The notes: generated by a model not told the origin, from the letters alone. A DNA stretch of 64,000 nucleotides from Cardinalis cardinalis (GCA_014549065.1 JACDOX010000018.1:7486151-7550150), one strand, 5' to 3'; positions 37,251-50,400 are shown, counted from the stretch's first letter. Numbers and translations are program-made.

Positions 37251-38958
37251 GAAAACAATTGCAAAGGGAAGTTCAGGTAATTCCATGACTCTTTGTGCAG
37301 ACACCTCNTTCCCTGGTGTATATGGTATTTTTAGGGTTTTTATCACGTTGGTTAAAAGCTGAGTTTATCATAACAAAGGTTGTGGTTTAGATGTGAGTCT
37401 GAGGGGTTCGAGGTACGCTCAAAACCATACAGTGCAGTGAAAAAGGAGATTACAGAGCAGTACACTAATGAAGACACTTAGATATGAGAGGTCCAGCTGC
37501 AAGGCTTTTTGTCAGACAAGGCTGAGTACCCACTTTACTCACAGGAGCATGACCTAGCTGTAGATCCTTTCAGACTGGCATTTGTTCTCCCTCTCTTTCT
37601 TTCTGTAGTTCTAGTGTTCCTGTATTTGCCAGCCAGAGCCTTTACAATGCTTTCTAAATTAAGTTTTTCCTTCTTGCCAGTTTCTTTCTGCAAAGCTTAA
37701 GCTTAATGTTCAAGTACGCTTCTCCACATGTTCAGGGAGACTTATTGTACGCATTTAGGTTACAACATTACTTCTGTTTTCTATTCCCCAAGAGTTTTTG
37801 AAGTTGTTCTTCCCATATCACTTAGGCTTCTAAAATTCCCTGTCTACCTGAACCCTAGCTCTCTCTATGAGGTGGTATTTAAAGCTGAAAAATATGACAC
37901 TTTCCTTTGGTTCTTCAGACTGAATACATGGGATTTCCTTCTGACAGCCATAGAAGATGAGTAAATATTATTGTTACATTTTCCCAGTGTGAAACTGAAG
38001 GCAAGTATGGTATCTGGCACACCTGAAGCATATGAGCCTGAATCAGAAGTTTGGAATGTCCAGTTCTAAACTCCTACATAAAACTAAGGCATTTACTTCT
38101 GTTCAGTTTTATGACTTCACTCTGAAGTCTTTTGTCCTACCTGTCTCCTTTATTTTCATCCAGATGTCTTCCAAAGGTTTCTATGCTGGCATAGTTATGA
38201 GCAAAGGATACCNCAAAGACTTGAGAAAATGTATTGGAGATTATTTTCCATTTCAGAATCTTTTGGCTGATCCTTATTTCCTAAGAAACACCCTCTGCTG
38301 AGATAATATCTTGTTTTAAAAATGAAATGCAATACTAAAAAAACCCAATATAAGATAACACAAATAAAGTCTTCTGGTTTTATTCATCTGCATTCAGTTT
38401 TTAAGAAATAACATTCAAGTTTGTTCTGTGATGTTTTATTTTGGTAATTATGCTTGTTCTTGTTACTTGTCAAAAAGAAGTAATAAGATATCAAAAACTA
38501 GCGTTAGCTGCTAAATAACTTTGCAAACGCAAGTTTATGGTTAACTTAAGATGATAAACAATCACATATTTTTCGTGTTCAAAACTAAATTCAAAAATAA
38601 TTGTTTTTCAGGATGAGTGCTAGGAGAGCAAATCTGTCATTTCTGATCTGATGGTTGTCTACTTTTTTTTTTTTTTGTTCCCAGCTCTTTGAAAAACTCT
38701 CTGAGGAGACACAATCAGAAGTTTCCTATTTGCTTAGGAATTGATCCAAGTGTAAATTTTCCACTGTGTTAGATGTTGATTTCATTAGAGATTCCCTTAC
38801 AGTATTTTGCTAAACACTTGAGCAGAGCAGTAAAGCAAAAACCCTCCAGGAATCATATAATTCAGTAGTTGTTTGTTGTTTCACCTGCAGTATGTAATAG
38901 GCACATTTTTTGTCCCTGTATTTTTTGAATTTTATGAAATTTTGATAAATGTAATAGT

Positions 38959-39886
38959 TGCAGTAGGATGACCTTGACTGGCTGCCATGTGTCTACCGAC
39001 CCATTCTATCATACCCCTTTTTTAATGGNAGAGGACAGGAAATATGATGGAAAACTTGAGGCTTGAGATAATGACAGGGATATCACTTACTCATTTAAAT
39101 CACAGGCAAAACAAACTCAGCTTGGGGAAATAATTTAATTTATTGCCAAATAATTGTAACAGACTATGATATTGAGAGATAAGGACAAAATTAAAAATAT
39201 CTGCCCTGTCCCAGCATGGAGTTTCCTCATGGGATACANGCCTTCAAGACCTGCTCCAGTGTGAATCCTTTCCACAGGTGACAGTCCTACAGGATGGACT
39301 GCTCCAGTGTGAGTCTTCCATTGGATGACAGGTTCTGCCAGAAAAGCTGTCCCTATGTTGGCTTTTCTTCACTGGACTCAGTTCCCACCATTAGCCTTCT
39401 CCTGAGTGGGGTCTCCACAGGTGGTACCTTCCTTCAGGAAACACTCAGTGTTCTGGTATGGGGTCCTTCATGAGCTGCAGGTGGATCACTGCTCCACAGC
39501 AGATCTCCATGGGTGGCTGGGGGGCAGCCTGATTCACCATGGTCTGCACCAGTTCCTGCAGGGGAATCTTTATCCTGGCACCTGGAGCACGTCCTCCCTC
39601 TCTTTCTGCACCGAGCTCTGTGTCTGCATGGCTTTTCACTCACATTTTCTCATTCCTCTCTCCCAGCTGCTCTGCAGCAATTTCNGCCCTTTCTGAAATA
39701 TGTTACGGCAAAGGTGCTACCAGTGGGCTCAGCCTTGGCCTGTGGCCAAGTGGCAAGTCCACCCTGGAGCAGGTTGAAACTGGCTTTGTTGGACATGGAG
39801 GCAGCTCCTAATGCCTTCTCACTGGAGCTACCCATGCAGTTCCCCCCCCCAGCTTCCAAAACCTTGCCATGTAAACCCAGTGTAAT
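38959..39886 (-). mobile_element. solo LTR of the same ERV family (copy B)
   Basis: Same family and orientation as the LTR at 18874-19877. The plus strand opens TGCAGTAGGATGACCTTGAC and has AAACAAACTCAGCTTGGGGA. It next contains TAATTTAATTTATTGCC, in which TTTATT at 39139-39144 is an intact minus-strand AATAAA poly(A) signal. The CTGCTCCA-rich block, a TATA-like region (TTCTGAAATATG, 39690-39701) and the end AAAACCTTGCCATGTAAACC follow. A 17-base unit CTGCTCCAGTGTGAATC is repeated at 39251-39267 and 39299-39315 with one change. A C9 run is at 39843-39851. Copies A and B differ at roughly a quarter of aligned positions by eye, so they were inserted independently. Open frames here (for example 39513-39917, plus) are non-coding. 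Confidence 0.82.
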
Positions 39887-42800
39887 AAGATATCTTTACT
39901 CTAGTTTTATTAGGTAGAAGAGATGATATAGCTGAAAAGTCATCCTAAAGGAAATCTCTGCATTAATCAAATATTTAAATTGTTACCTAAGAATTCTGGC
40001 CTGTCTTTTAGGAGTGACGTGGAAATAGATGCAAACATTTTGATTATCCAAAAACATATAGAAGAAGCAGCTGAAGAGTTTTGAACTTTGGAAACTTCAG
40101 AACCTTCCAAATCTAGATTTTTCTAAGGGAATCTCCACTTGGTGGAAGGGTGTTTCTCAACTGCAGTACTTGATTCAAATGTCACTGTCATCCCAGAGAC
40201 ATGCAGGATCCTTGTTCAGGTCATTTGACCACATTTTACAGTGGTGCTTTGTGAGCCACTATTCAGTATACTCCCTTTTGCTTATACTGTATCCTTTCCC
40301 TTGACACTGGAAAGGTACAAGGAACAGGAGTCACATCTTGTTTACTATTGTCTGTAGCCTTATAGGAAGGCAAAAGATACCAATTTCAGAAATAGTATTA
40401 TACTGACCTTAATGTCATCTATTACATGATTCTGTAAATTTGTGGGTCTATGGATGCATGCATACATATATATGTGTACACACAGAGGCTTATATACATA
40501 CACATAGAGAAACAGAACTCCACTTCTTGTGATTGTGTTTTAAAAATATAACACTCATTATGCCTAGATAAAAAAACAAACAACTGTTTAAAAATCCACC
40601 CATGTAGCATTTAGTGTTATTTTGTACTTTCCATTTTACAAGGTGACTTTGAAGCAATTTTATTGGGCAGAGATTTTACATTTTAAGTGCATANAGCTCA
40701 CAATCAGAAGACACATTTTACATTTTTATGTGGGCACAGAATCCCTAATGTAGCAGCTAGTATCATTGGTAAATTATTTCTTTATGCTGTATATGCCAAG
40801 CTACAGACATATAAATGCAAACTGTGTACACATTCTGTTAAAAACATTTTCATTACTGAATGTAAATTGCATTATTTGTCCAATGCTCATTCTTCAGCTT
40901 TTGTGCAAAGATCAAGCAAATCCAGATTCCTTTTTCAAACTATGTCCTTTTAAATTGGACACATTTTAAAGTGCAGCATTTTATACTGAAAATTGCTATT
41001 CTAGAAGAAATTATGAAGAAAGCATAAGGCATTATTTGATTTTATTGTTAAAGAGCTGGCAATAAAGGTAAAGAATCTTGCTGTTGTGGAATGTTTCTGA
41101 GTTGTGTTTGTTAAGGTTTACCTGAAAGTAGTTTACATTTGGTGTGACTAACCCTTCTGCGTTTCTGCACTCATGCTCTCAGAACTTTTCAATTTTAATT
41201 TGTTTGTGCCATCAGTCTCTGTAGCAGTATAGTGGTTTTTTATAGTGGCCATTCAACTGTGTTGTGCACTTCCATGGAAATCTATGCTGGGCATGAGGTA
41301 CAGGCTCTGGGATGGGGTTTGTGAATGATAGCCCTAGGTTGTTCCCTGATCCAGACAATTCTCATGACATTCAGTGTCATGGAGAGCTTTGTGAAGGAAT
41401 GGGACTGGCTCACCTAACTTTCCAGATGGGAGAAGAAGATTTGCACATGGGAGGTATGTCAGTTACACATCATTTAAATTCCCTTCTTTGAATCATTGTG
41501 TTAGTTTGTCGCAGCTATTGACAGCTGCTATCTGATCAGTCTGCTAGTGCCAGTAGTATCTTGGCAACAGCACAAAAATAGCTTTCCCCCCTTGTGNGTA
41601 AGACCAGTCTTCTCTGACAAACTAGAAACATGTTAAAGACAAAATAAACTGATATTTTGGGCCAGACTTACAGCCTTACAGCTGTGATGCAGGCAATTAT
41701 TCTATTGTCCAAAGAGCTGATGGATGATTCCTCCAGAACAGGAGAAAACAGCCTCAAGATGCTGTATTTTTCACTGTGCCTTTTTTGTTAGGTAAGGCTG
41801 CAAGAGGAGGCTGTTACTGTGGGGGAACCCACAGCCAGCAGGGTGGGATTTGAGCTGGCTGCTCATGGCTGGATCCAGACAGGAGAAGGCAGCATCAGCT
41901 GAGCCTAGGCTGGCTTTGAAGGTTTTCAAGAAAAAGCTGGGAGGGCTCTAGTGGAGGCTCCCTGATGCTCCTTTTGGAGTATCTTCTCAGCTGAGGGATT
42001 CTCTCCACTCCATACATGTGGGATAGCATCACCCTGCCTACTCCCTGTCAGGTGGAAATGTCTCTNGAGGCCTCTCTTCTCCCTCCTTTGNATCTTTCCT
42101 TTGCAGCTTGTTAGTGTGGGAAATGCCACAAGTATTGCCACTCCCAGCAAGCATTGAGAGTGCCCAGCCTATCTGAAGCACCTGGAAAGATTCAGCCTTC
42201 CTTTATGCACTCCACACACTGGGAAGTCTACACCCAAGCCACACAGTCTGGGAAGTCTACACCCTATGACAGCCTCCTGCCCAGCCTCCTGTCCCTAAGG
42301 AGGCAGGTGTGTGGCATTGCTTGCTTAACCACAAATTTTCTCATGATTTCTTGATCACCTCAATCCTTCACATCTTCTAGCTGGGTGAATGCCATGTCTG
42401 CTGTGATCAGATTATTCCTTTGCTGCCACAAACTGACAATCACACAAGTGAGAACCCTTTTAGGCACAGTCCCTACTCAAGCTCGTGAGAGAGATGCTCA
42501 AGAACTCTGCTTTTGCTGCTCATATCCCTGGGCCACAAATTCAAGACTCACTTCTCCAGAAAAAAAGTGTACTATCTTGAGTGGACTTGCATAAAATACT
42601 GGAAAAGGCCTGGGCTTTCAAGTGTTAAGGCAGCAAGGTATAACTGAAACTTAGAATTTACTGTATGCAATGAATTTATCTTAAAGCTGTGAACCAATTA
42701 NCCTTAATTACAATTTGATTTCATATCATAGTGATTATATGTTACTTAACCCAAGGGAAAGGCACACCTTTATTTTTCTCATGGGATAAAAAATTAGGTC

Positions 42801-43892
42801 TCTGGACTTCTGTGGGAGAGATGAGCTACTGTCACACAGACTTCTTCTTTGTTTCTGGGGACTAAGGATGTATAAATATATGAAAATGTTCTCAGAAATA
42901 TCTACATATAAATCCACTGTTTTTCAAAATTTAGACTCTTTGATAGGACCGTCTTGCTTCAGCCCCAAAACCTCAATTAGGTCTTGCCAGGCATCCTGCA
43001 GAGAGCTTGCATGTACATTCATTATGTTTTCTTAACTCTAATCAAATCTGGATGGCAAACCAAAACTAGGCATAACATTTTATTCAGCTTATTTTCCCCT
43101 AGTCTCTAATTTTAACTCTAATGTCTGAATAACTTCTGTGCCTGAGACTCACAAGTGTATTTATTTGACAGTGGAATACTCTCTTTAGAGAGCTGTAAAA
43201 ATTGCATCAGCTGATTCATTTAAAATCAGACTGGACCAAACTCTCAGAAGTATACTTTAAGGAATTATCTTGCATTTAGGATCACTAAGAATGACCTCCA
43301 GATCTTTTCTATATCTGCTTTCTACCATTCTTTGATTTCCCATGTTCACTGTCCTAGTTTTTCAGGCACAGGAATTTTTTTTGTTAAGTAAAATGAAGCA
43401 TTTTTACCTTTTTCTTATTTTTTATTTCTTCTTCTTAATGTTTTGTTCACTTAAAGAAAAGAAATTTCATCCGCATAAAGAGGGTCTGTTTATTTGCTTC
43501 ATGTGTTAATTTCTTCACATTTTAAAAAAAGTGGCTCCTTAAATGATTTTGTTCTCTCTTAAGAAAAAAATCCAGGATGCATATAATAACTTTTCACTAA
43601 TGGATCCAAAGATTGAGGAAAATTGGGTGCCAAGAAAACTTATTTCCTGACTGATGTTATTCATTCCCAGTACTGTATAGATAAAAAAAAATCACCCTAC
43701 AAAGAGAGATTCTGGTTGATATACTGTTATTTCTCTTTATATATATAAGCATATACGTAGCAGTGACCTTTCTAAAACTAAGTAGAAAAAACATTTCACA
43801 TGGTGAGCAGAATTCATAAACTGGTGACATTGTAAATACGTCCAGGTTTTAATTTATGTTGGTTTTAGTATTATCTGTAATTGCTTCCCCAG
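39887..43892. other. non-coding stretch with a weak terminal-exon-like block
   Basis: Contains the small block at 40012-40084 described separately, a 7-bp perfect hairpin at 41363-41381 (CATGACA, loop TTCAG, TGTCATG), and a local duplication of CTGGGAAGTCTACACCC at about 42219-42264. The segment 41.8-42.5 kb is more GC-rich, without a recognisable gene. Confidence 0.6.
40012..40084 (+). CDS. terminal-exon-like block, 23 codons plus stop (doubtful)
   Basis: A pyrimidine-rich acceptor-like tract (GGCCTGTCTTTTAG) ends at 40011. It is followed by one base, then 23 open codons beginning SDVEIDANILIIQK and ending EEAAEEF before TGA at 40082-40084. The residue pattern looks helical and acidic, more protein-like than most short frames here. 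It is far too short to identify and no matching upstream exon was found. Confidence 0.18.
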
Positions 43893-44053
43893 AGGGCAAA
43901 GTTTATCTCGAATTGAGTTCAAATGTAAAAAATGAGGAAAAAGTCAACAAGGAAACTGTGACCCCAGGCCTTATTTCTATTCTTGATGAAGTCAGCAAAA
44001 AGAGACTGGAATTCGATCTTTGTGTTCCAAAAACATGCATAACAGTGCAACTG
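43893..44053 (+). CDS. candidate internal exon of an unidentified protein
   Basis: The block starts after TTGCTTCCCCAG (AG at 43891-43892) and stops at CAACTG|GTGAGT, a near-ideal vertebrate donor. Its 161 bases equal two leading bases plus exactly 53 open codons, ending in phase 0. The peptide begins GKVYLELSSNVKNEEK and ends RLEFDLCVPKTCITVQL. Alternating hydrophobic residues at both ends suggest beta strands around a charged Asn/Lys/Glu-rich loop. Composition and codon use look coding, unlike most short frames in the window. The other two plus-strand frames are less plausible. I do not recognise the family. No partner exon of the same phase was found within the window, which would be normal if flanking introns exceed 20 kb. 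It could still be chance. Confidence 0.42.
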
Positions 44054-45732
44054 GTGAGTTTGGAAGACCTTTGTGGTTTTCATATTCTCGCCTTTCTCCC
44101 AGAAAATGAATGCAGAAAGTAATGAAAGAATAAACAAATTCCCCCACAAAATGTAAATGTACAAAGACTATTACAAAACTTTCATGTACGTTTTATTCCT
44201 AGGCCAAATTAGCACTACTACCTTTGATGTCCAAAAGAACCAGCCACCTTAAGACACGTAGCTGCTGAACATGCTTAGATTAACTTGCTCCTGTGAATTG
44301 CCAACCGGCTCACTCATAGCAAAGCAGCCAGTCCAGTTGAAAACCAGCCAGATGGCAATGCTATCACAGCATTATAAGATAAGGCCTAGAACTGTGGTCC
44401 CAGGACCCAGTCCTCTCTCTCTCTNTATATATATAGATATGCTACATTTATGGGCTACTCCCACTGTTGCCAGTGTCTCTGGAGGGAGATGCTTCAGAAG
44501 CTTCTGTGCTCTTGGCAAGCTGATGAGACTCCTGATGGTAAATGTTAGGACTTAGGTTTATGGCTTCCACTAGTTCAGACATTCACCACACAGCTAAATT
44601 CTTAAGCTGAACTTTCTGTTTAAATATTTATTTGATGGTTAAGAGTTCTGTGGTGTACATACCCAAACACCATGGCATGCAGGGTTATCCTGTTCTCCCT
44701 TTGTTCTGCTAATATGTTCCAGGTCTGTTTAAAGGCTACAGTAGGCTCAGTGCCATGCTGAAAGAGAACATGACAGTTCTGCGTCCACTAAACATCCCAA
44801 AGTCCACAGTGTGTTTATGTATTTGCAGGACACTGCCTCTGTTCACCAAAATGTAATGTGGGCACAAATGAGAGGGTCTAACATCTATCTGCAAAAAAAT
44901 AAAAATTTCCTCCCCATGATTAGTATATGAATACCAGGGTTCAAAGTATCGGCTTTACTACATTTTATCATTATTTTCTGTAGCTATGAATGTAATTGAG
45001 GGATGAAAATAAAGGAGAAAAAAACCTCACCATGATAACAATATACCATTTAGCTCTTCAGAAAAAAACAAAGCATCTTTTCCTCCATGTGTTATAAGAA
45101 GTGACTTTCAGTACTGAGAAGTGCTTCGTGGATTTTATCAGGTCACTCACAGACATTTCATTTAGGATTTGTTAGTGCATGTCTGACATTTGTCCATTGC
45201 ACTGTTGTGCTGGAGGCATGATATACTATTTCTAAAATGTCTGTTTCTTTTAGGACAAGTACATATCAGAATAGCCTGTTAGTTTGGGGGACTTTGGTTT
45301 GTTGGTTTTTCCCTTAAATTATGTCTTATATGGAACTGGATTTTTTCCAGAAGAAAAAGCTAAAGTTTTTAAAGAATCAGTAAGTAATTGGANTTTTTTG
45401 CATGTAAGTTCCACTCACAGTAAATTTGAACCATAAACATATATGTTTGCACCTCTGGATCAGAAGACACCTTGGCTTGCTCATCTGAGGCTGTTATAGA
45501 ACACCTAAAAATGTTCTGTTTCAGGGTACAGATTCTAGCCTCTGCATCAAACTCTTGTTAAGTAGAAAAAACTGGGAGAAAAATTCAGGACATGCCTTCA
45601 GAGATAGAAAATTTCACTGACACAGATTTGCAGCACTCTCAAATACACATGTCCTTGGAAGAGCACTAAGATGGTGTTGAGCATGGCCTGATAAAGCCTA
45701 TCAGAATTGAGGTACCTCTAGCACCATGCAGA
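44054..45732. other. non-coding stretch with a compound microsatellite
   Basis: Apart from the repeat at 44413-44440, nothing is recognised. It would be intronic if the 43893-44053 exon is real. Confidence 0.6.
44413..44440 (+). repeat. compound (CT)n(TA)n microsatellite
   Basis: Six CT units (44413-44424), one N, then about seven TA units ending at 44439. The N falls exactly at the switch between the two units. Confidence 0.85.
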
Positions 45733-45875
45733 GATCACAGAATTACCCAGAATCAGTTAGGTTGGGCAAGACCCACTGAGATCATTGAATTATAACCAAG
45801 CACCACCATCTATTTTGCCAAGGCTTCCCTTGTATAAGCTTAATCCATGTACTAAGTTTGCTTCACAAAGATTCT
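45733..45875 (-). mobile_element. CR1 3'-end relic
   Basis: GATCACAGAATTACCCAGAA, AGTTAGGTTGGGCAAGACCC and GAGATCATTG, followed by AACCAAGCACCACCATCT, match the antisense 3' end of a common avian CR1 subfamily (its order is CACAGAATCA, AGGTTGGAAAAGACC, AAGATCAT, CAACACCACCATG). The similarity continues weakly through AATCCATGTACTAAGTTTGC. It is heavily mutated. Confidence 0.65.
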
Positions 45876-47426
45876 ATAACTTTCACATTAATAAATTGTT
45901 TTCATGCTGCCCAAAGTTTCATCTGCAGTTTGTGGTGAAGGGAAGAGACACAGTAAGAGGATGGCCCCCTTCTCTTTGCAGCAGCTGGATGTTGACTTTT
46001 TGGTGTTCCTATGGTGCATTTTAGTGAAAGGGAGGGTGTTCCCTGAAGAGGAAGAGAAAAGCAGTCAATATTGAAGCTNGTATGATCCATGAGACAAGAA
46101 GCTGTGCAGGTGTGGGAACACAGAAAGCTCTCTGCTGAGCTGCAGCTCTGTGAACTCTCTGTAATGGATTTAGGTATTGATCTTGCAGTATTTATTCATC
46201 ATTGGGTTTTCATTGTGCTCTCAGTTTTCATCTGAATTAACAAGTAAAATTTCTGACTTGCAGTGCTATGATTTTTTAATATATAAATATAAAATCCCAT
46301 GATANCCCTTTTTCCTGCTCAGGCCCTTCTTTGTACCTTGCTTCTTGCATTTTCAGATGAGGATTTGGGAAATTTTTATCACTTCTTTTTTTAATCTCTA
46401 ATTTTGAATATATATTAATTCATGCTTAAATCCACAGAAATAAGAGTTCTCTGAATAAATACTCTGAAGGATCTCTAAGTGTTCTCCCCTGTGGCTGACA
46501 CATTAACACTCAGAGTCCCATGGGACTACGGAGGTTACATGCTAATGTGGTGCTTTAGATTTGAGGCTAATTTCTATCTGGTAGTACATCCTGGCAAGTC
46601 CACAGCCAATAATATGAGGAAACATAGAAGTGGGCCACACAGATTCTGACCCTTGGAAGTATTACAAAGAAGCTGTTTCACAAGTCTCCATGATCACACC
46701 ATAAAGGAATATTATACATTAAGGGCTAGAAGTCAGGAAACAAATCTGTGAAAATGTTTATTTATATACAGCTTTGGAATGGACAGTCCCTTTCACAGAT
46801 CACTTATTTCATTTAAGGTTTTGCTCTTTGTTTGTTGGCATTTATATTATTATTTATGTTTTGTTAGTTGATTTGGCATGTTGGTTTTTTTGTGGTTTTT
46901 GAGAAAAGAAAGAAGGAAGATCGAGGAACTTGGATAGGAGCATAAGAAGAAAACTACACTTTTATTGAATGNAGTGAATACTGATCTTGTGCAGGCAGAT
47001 GGTTTGTAGTATAGATTAACTCTCTGTTGATGCCTGTGCAATTTTTTGTGTCCCTGTATTTCATGTTGTACTTTAAGGTACAACAAAGCAAGCATCCACT
47101 GTCAGATACAACTGTCAAGGCAGAAATAAATGGCCTTTCCTCAGTGACTTAAAAGCTATTTGGATGGATCTACAAATGCACTGAGCAAGACATACCTAAG
47201 TAGTAACTATCAAAACAATATGATTGCCTTAATATGACCTTCTCCTTGTTGTTCAAAAATGACATTTTAGATTTGAATGAGTAGCTTGTTACGTTCACAT
47301 CAGTCTCTTTATTTGTAGTTATTGTCTAGAAAGCAGCAGTTTCTCTCTCCATTTGTGCTAGAATGCTGGCACTTAGAATTCTGTGAGAAATTGTCAGAAT
47401 GTGATGAATCATTCTTAAAAGACTAA

Positions 47427-47460
47427 TTATATCTATCTATATATATATATAAATATATTT
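47427..47460 (+). repeat. AT-rich microsatellite, imperfect (ATCT)(AT)n
   Basis: Contains TTATATCTATCT, a run of AT dinucleotides and AAATATATTT, a simple repeat with an imperfect core. Confidence 0.75.
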
Positions 47461-50400
47461 AATGCCAGCTGCATTTACCTTACATTAATACTTCATCCTC
47501 AGAATTCAATTTTTCTACTTGCAAGAGGCAAAATAAAGCTAATGAGAAGTAATCATCAAATATTAGACATTTCCTTTTTTCTTTCCATTATCATTAACTA
47601 GAATTTATATCATATATGTATGGTGTGCAATCTAATTACTTAAATTGCTCAAGATATGTTCCAGGCTTTTGGGGAAGTTATGTAATGGTTGGTTGTGTTC
47701 AATCTCACTTCTCTCCCCATTGTGTTAAATTTACCAGATTGGCCTTAAAAGTACTGAAGCTTGTTGAAAATTATCCTTTACATATGTGTGTATTTAGCCT
47801 TCAACCTACAAATGACTGAAAATAAAGAAACCTTCTGTTCCTTTTGTACTAATATATTAGTTAATTAGTGAATTTATTTGTTGGTTCAGAAAAGAGGATA
47901 ATGTAGTATGAATATTATATATACCTGTCCACAAAATTGTTCATGAATATACAAATATATATGCATATTTACAAGATCTAGCTCCTGCCTACATAATTCT
48001 AGTTTCTTGTACAGGGATGGAATTGAAGATAATAAGGTTGCAAACACGGAGAAGATCAATTTTCCTAAGGTCCAGAAGATGCCTCAGTGTATTGTTAAGC
48101 TACAGTTGCCANCATAAGTTCCCTTCCAAAGTAATTATTGGTACTACTGGGTGAGAGATACTGTGTGCATATTGAAATATTTTTATAATGGAGAAATGGC
48201 AGCTTTCAATCCAAAAGGAAGCCAACATGGAGGAATAGTTACAAGGTATCTTAGGGTACTAAGACAGAGACTGTAAGAGAGCAGTGGTTACCAAATACTA
48301 TATTAAATTTGGGAGGAAAAAAAAGTGTTTAGGTCACATGTAGGTCTCAAGTGAGCAAACCGCTATCAAATATTGGTGATAATGTTACTAATTTTGTTTT
48401 GTTGAGATTAAAATGCAACACAGCTAACTCATATGGAACTTTCCCCTACTAGAAACATCATGCTCTCTGTGAGTATTCTGCTGAAAAGTTGTTTTACCCT
48501 GCCATGAAGTACCTCATCACAACATTGCTTCTTATGTATGCTATATAAGACTGTAAGCAAACACAGATNCCAGAAAAAGATCTTGGCTTTGACATTTGCA
48601 TAACACAAAAATATACTGCNTTGGCACATTGAGAAGTTAGCAAAAATTGATGAAATTTGAATTCACTTTGCCCACTTTTATAAACAGNAGTTATTTAAAT
48701 CCTTTAAGATATTCAGCTGGATCCATCCTTCATGAGTCTGTACCTCTTAAATATAAGAGTAATCCTTTGGGCTAAACTCACAAAACGATTTTGATATTAG
48801 AATGACTAATACTTAGAAATCCTGCTACCTACTGGAATTATACCTTCCTCCATACACACTGTATGTTACAATTCAAACTCTTGAGAACCCAAATCACAAA
48901 ATCCATAGTGAAATAGAAAGTAACCTAGGGGAGCTGATAGGAAATTCAGAAGATTTGAGCTACAACTGGGTGCCATTTTTTACATGTATAGATGTGTCTT
49001 TGCATATTTCAGTGTGGACTTTTATTGTGAAAGAAAATGGAGACATTGATGGGGTCCCTCTGACTCTCTAGACCTTCAGCAATCCTGAGATTCAGGATTA
49101 AAGATATTCATGTTGAAATTTTTATTCCTTTGCCTGAATGAGGATTTCTATCTAAGTATCTCATTTGACAGATGCTTTAACCTCTTTAAGCTAATGTCTA
49201 TATAGAGAAGGTCTCTTTCACACTCTTCTGCTAAAAGCGTATGCTCTGCAGAAAATAAATCAAATATTAATTGGAGCAATGCCCAGATCCTGTCTGGAAA
49301 AAAAAAACAAACTACAAGGCTATAAACTCATTCTCCCATTTGCACTGTATATTTAAATAACTTACTGAAATAAAACAGAAAGTCATAACAAAAACAATCC
49401 ACTTTTTCTGTGAAGTAGGATTACTAGCCTCAAATGCTTATGGTAGTGCAGGTGGTAGTACAAGCTGGACAAATTCTCTTACACCAGAAGCTAAACTCAC
49501 ATCATAGCTACTATGAATTCATAATAATTATGGATGACAATGCCAAAGTGTGGGCAATGATAATCCTTTATGTGTCAGCTTCAAGCACTTTCAAATATTT
49601 TGTCTGTTATGTCACTACCCATTCCAAGCCNGTCAAGTCTAAGATGAATCCTACATGATCTCAAGTTTTTTACCTGAACACTCTTTGTGATATGTAGGTT
49701 TCTCTGCTTCAGATACCCATGAATGGGGTTCTCACTGAGCAAACTGAGTGTTGAAAGAAGAACTGTCTGCCTAGGAAGACATAAAAATAATTTGAAAGCT
49801 CTCTTGGACATGTGTTACTTTTCAGGCTTTTCAACTGACTCTCAATTTCAATAGCAAGGAACCATCAGAGTAAGGCAAGAGTCAGGCCTGTCTGAACAGA
49901 AACAATGCTCCCCTTCAGAGAGAGGTGTGTCCTGCTCTGGGCTTGTGTGTCCCTTTCCTGCGAGACATGGACTTTACTCCAGCACTGACTGCTTATTCCA
50001 TTCAGTTTTGTTAATGGCAGACTGATCCAGCATCTGGGGTAATCCCTGGACAGGCTTGGATATGGTAATGACAGAGAACTAAATGAGCGCTCTAATATTT
50101 AGTTCACTACAAGGTGCACAGAAATGAGTCAAGGAGGCCAGTGAGGGTCTGACCACGTGGTTGTCCAGCCAATTCAACCAAATCACAAGTCATTTTTAAA
50201 GTGAATATAAACTAAAGACTTAATTGTGTTGAGAGTTTAAAAACAAAGGTAGTGGGATTATGGTTTGAATAAAAAAAATGGAATATTTTTATAAAAAGTA
50301 CTTAAATAAACATTTTGTATCTGATAACAAATACTGCCATAAAAGACCAAGTGGGGTTTTTTTCTGCAAATGTCTTGCTGAGGGTGAGAAATTTCAGATA

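Larger units (their letters stand above)
35346..38958. other. AT-rich non-coding stretch
   Basis: No gene is recognised. It contains a small duplication at 36180-36222, a possible CR1 tip at 37211-37250 and a T-run at about 38662-38676. Short open frames on both strands look random. Confidence 0.6.

Noticed and set aside
18874..39886. Idea that LTR copies A and B are the two ends of one provirus
   Set aside because: Their spacing (about 19 kb) is too large, no gag, pol or env remains lie between them, other insertions do, and the two copies are strongly diverged.
39513..39917. 134-codon open frame on the plus strand
   Set aside because: It lies inside ERV LTR copy B, on the strand opposite to the element's transcription, and contains an N.
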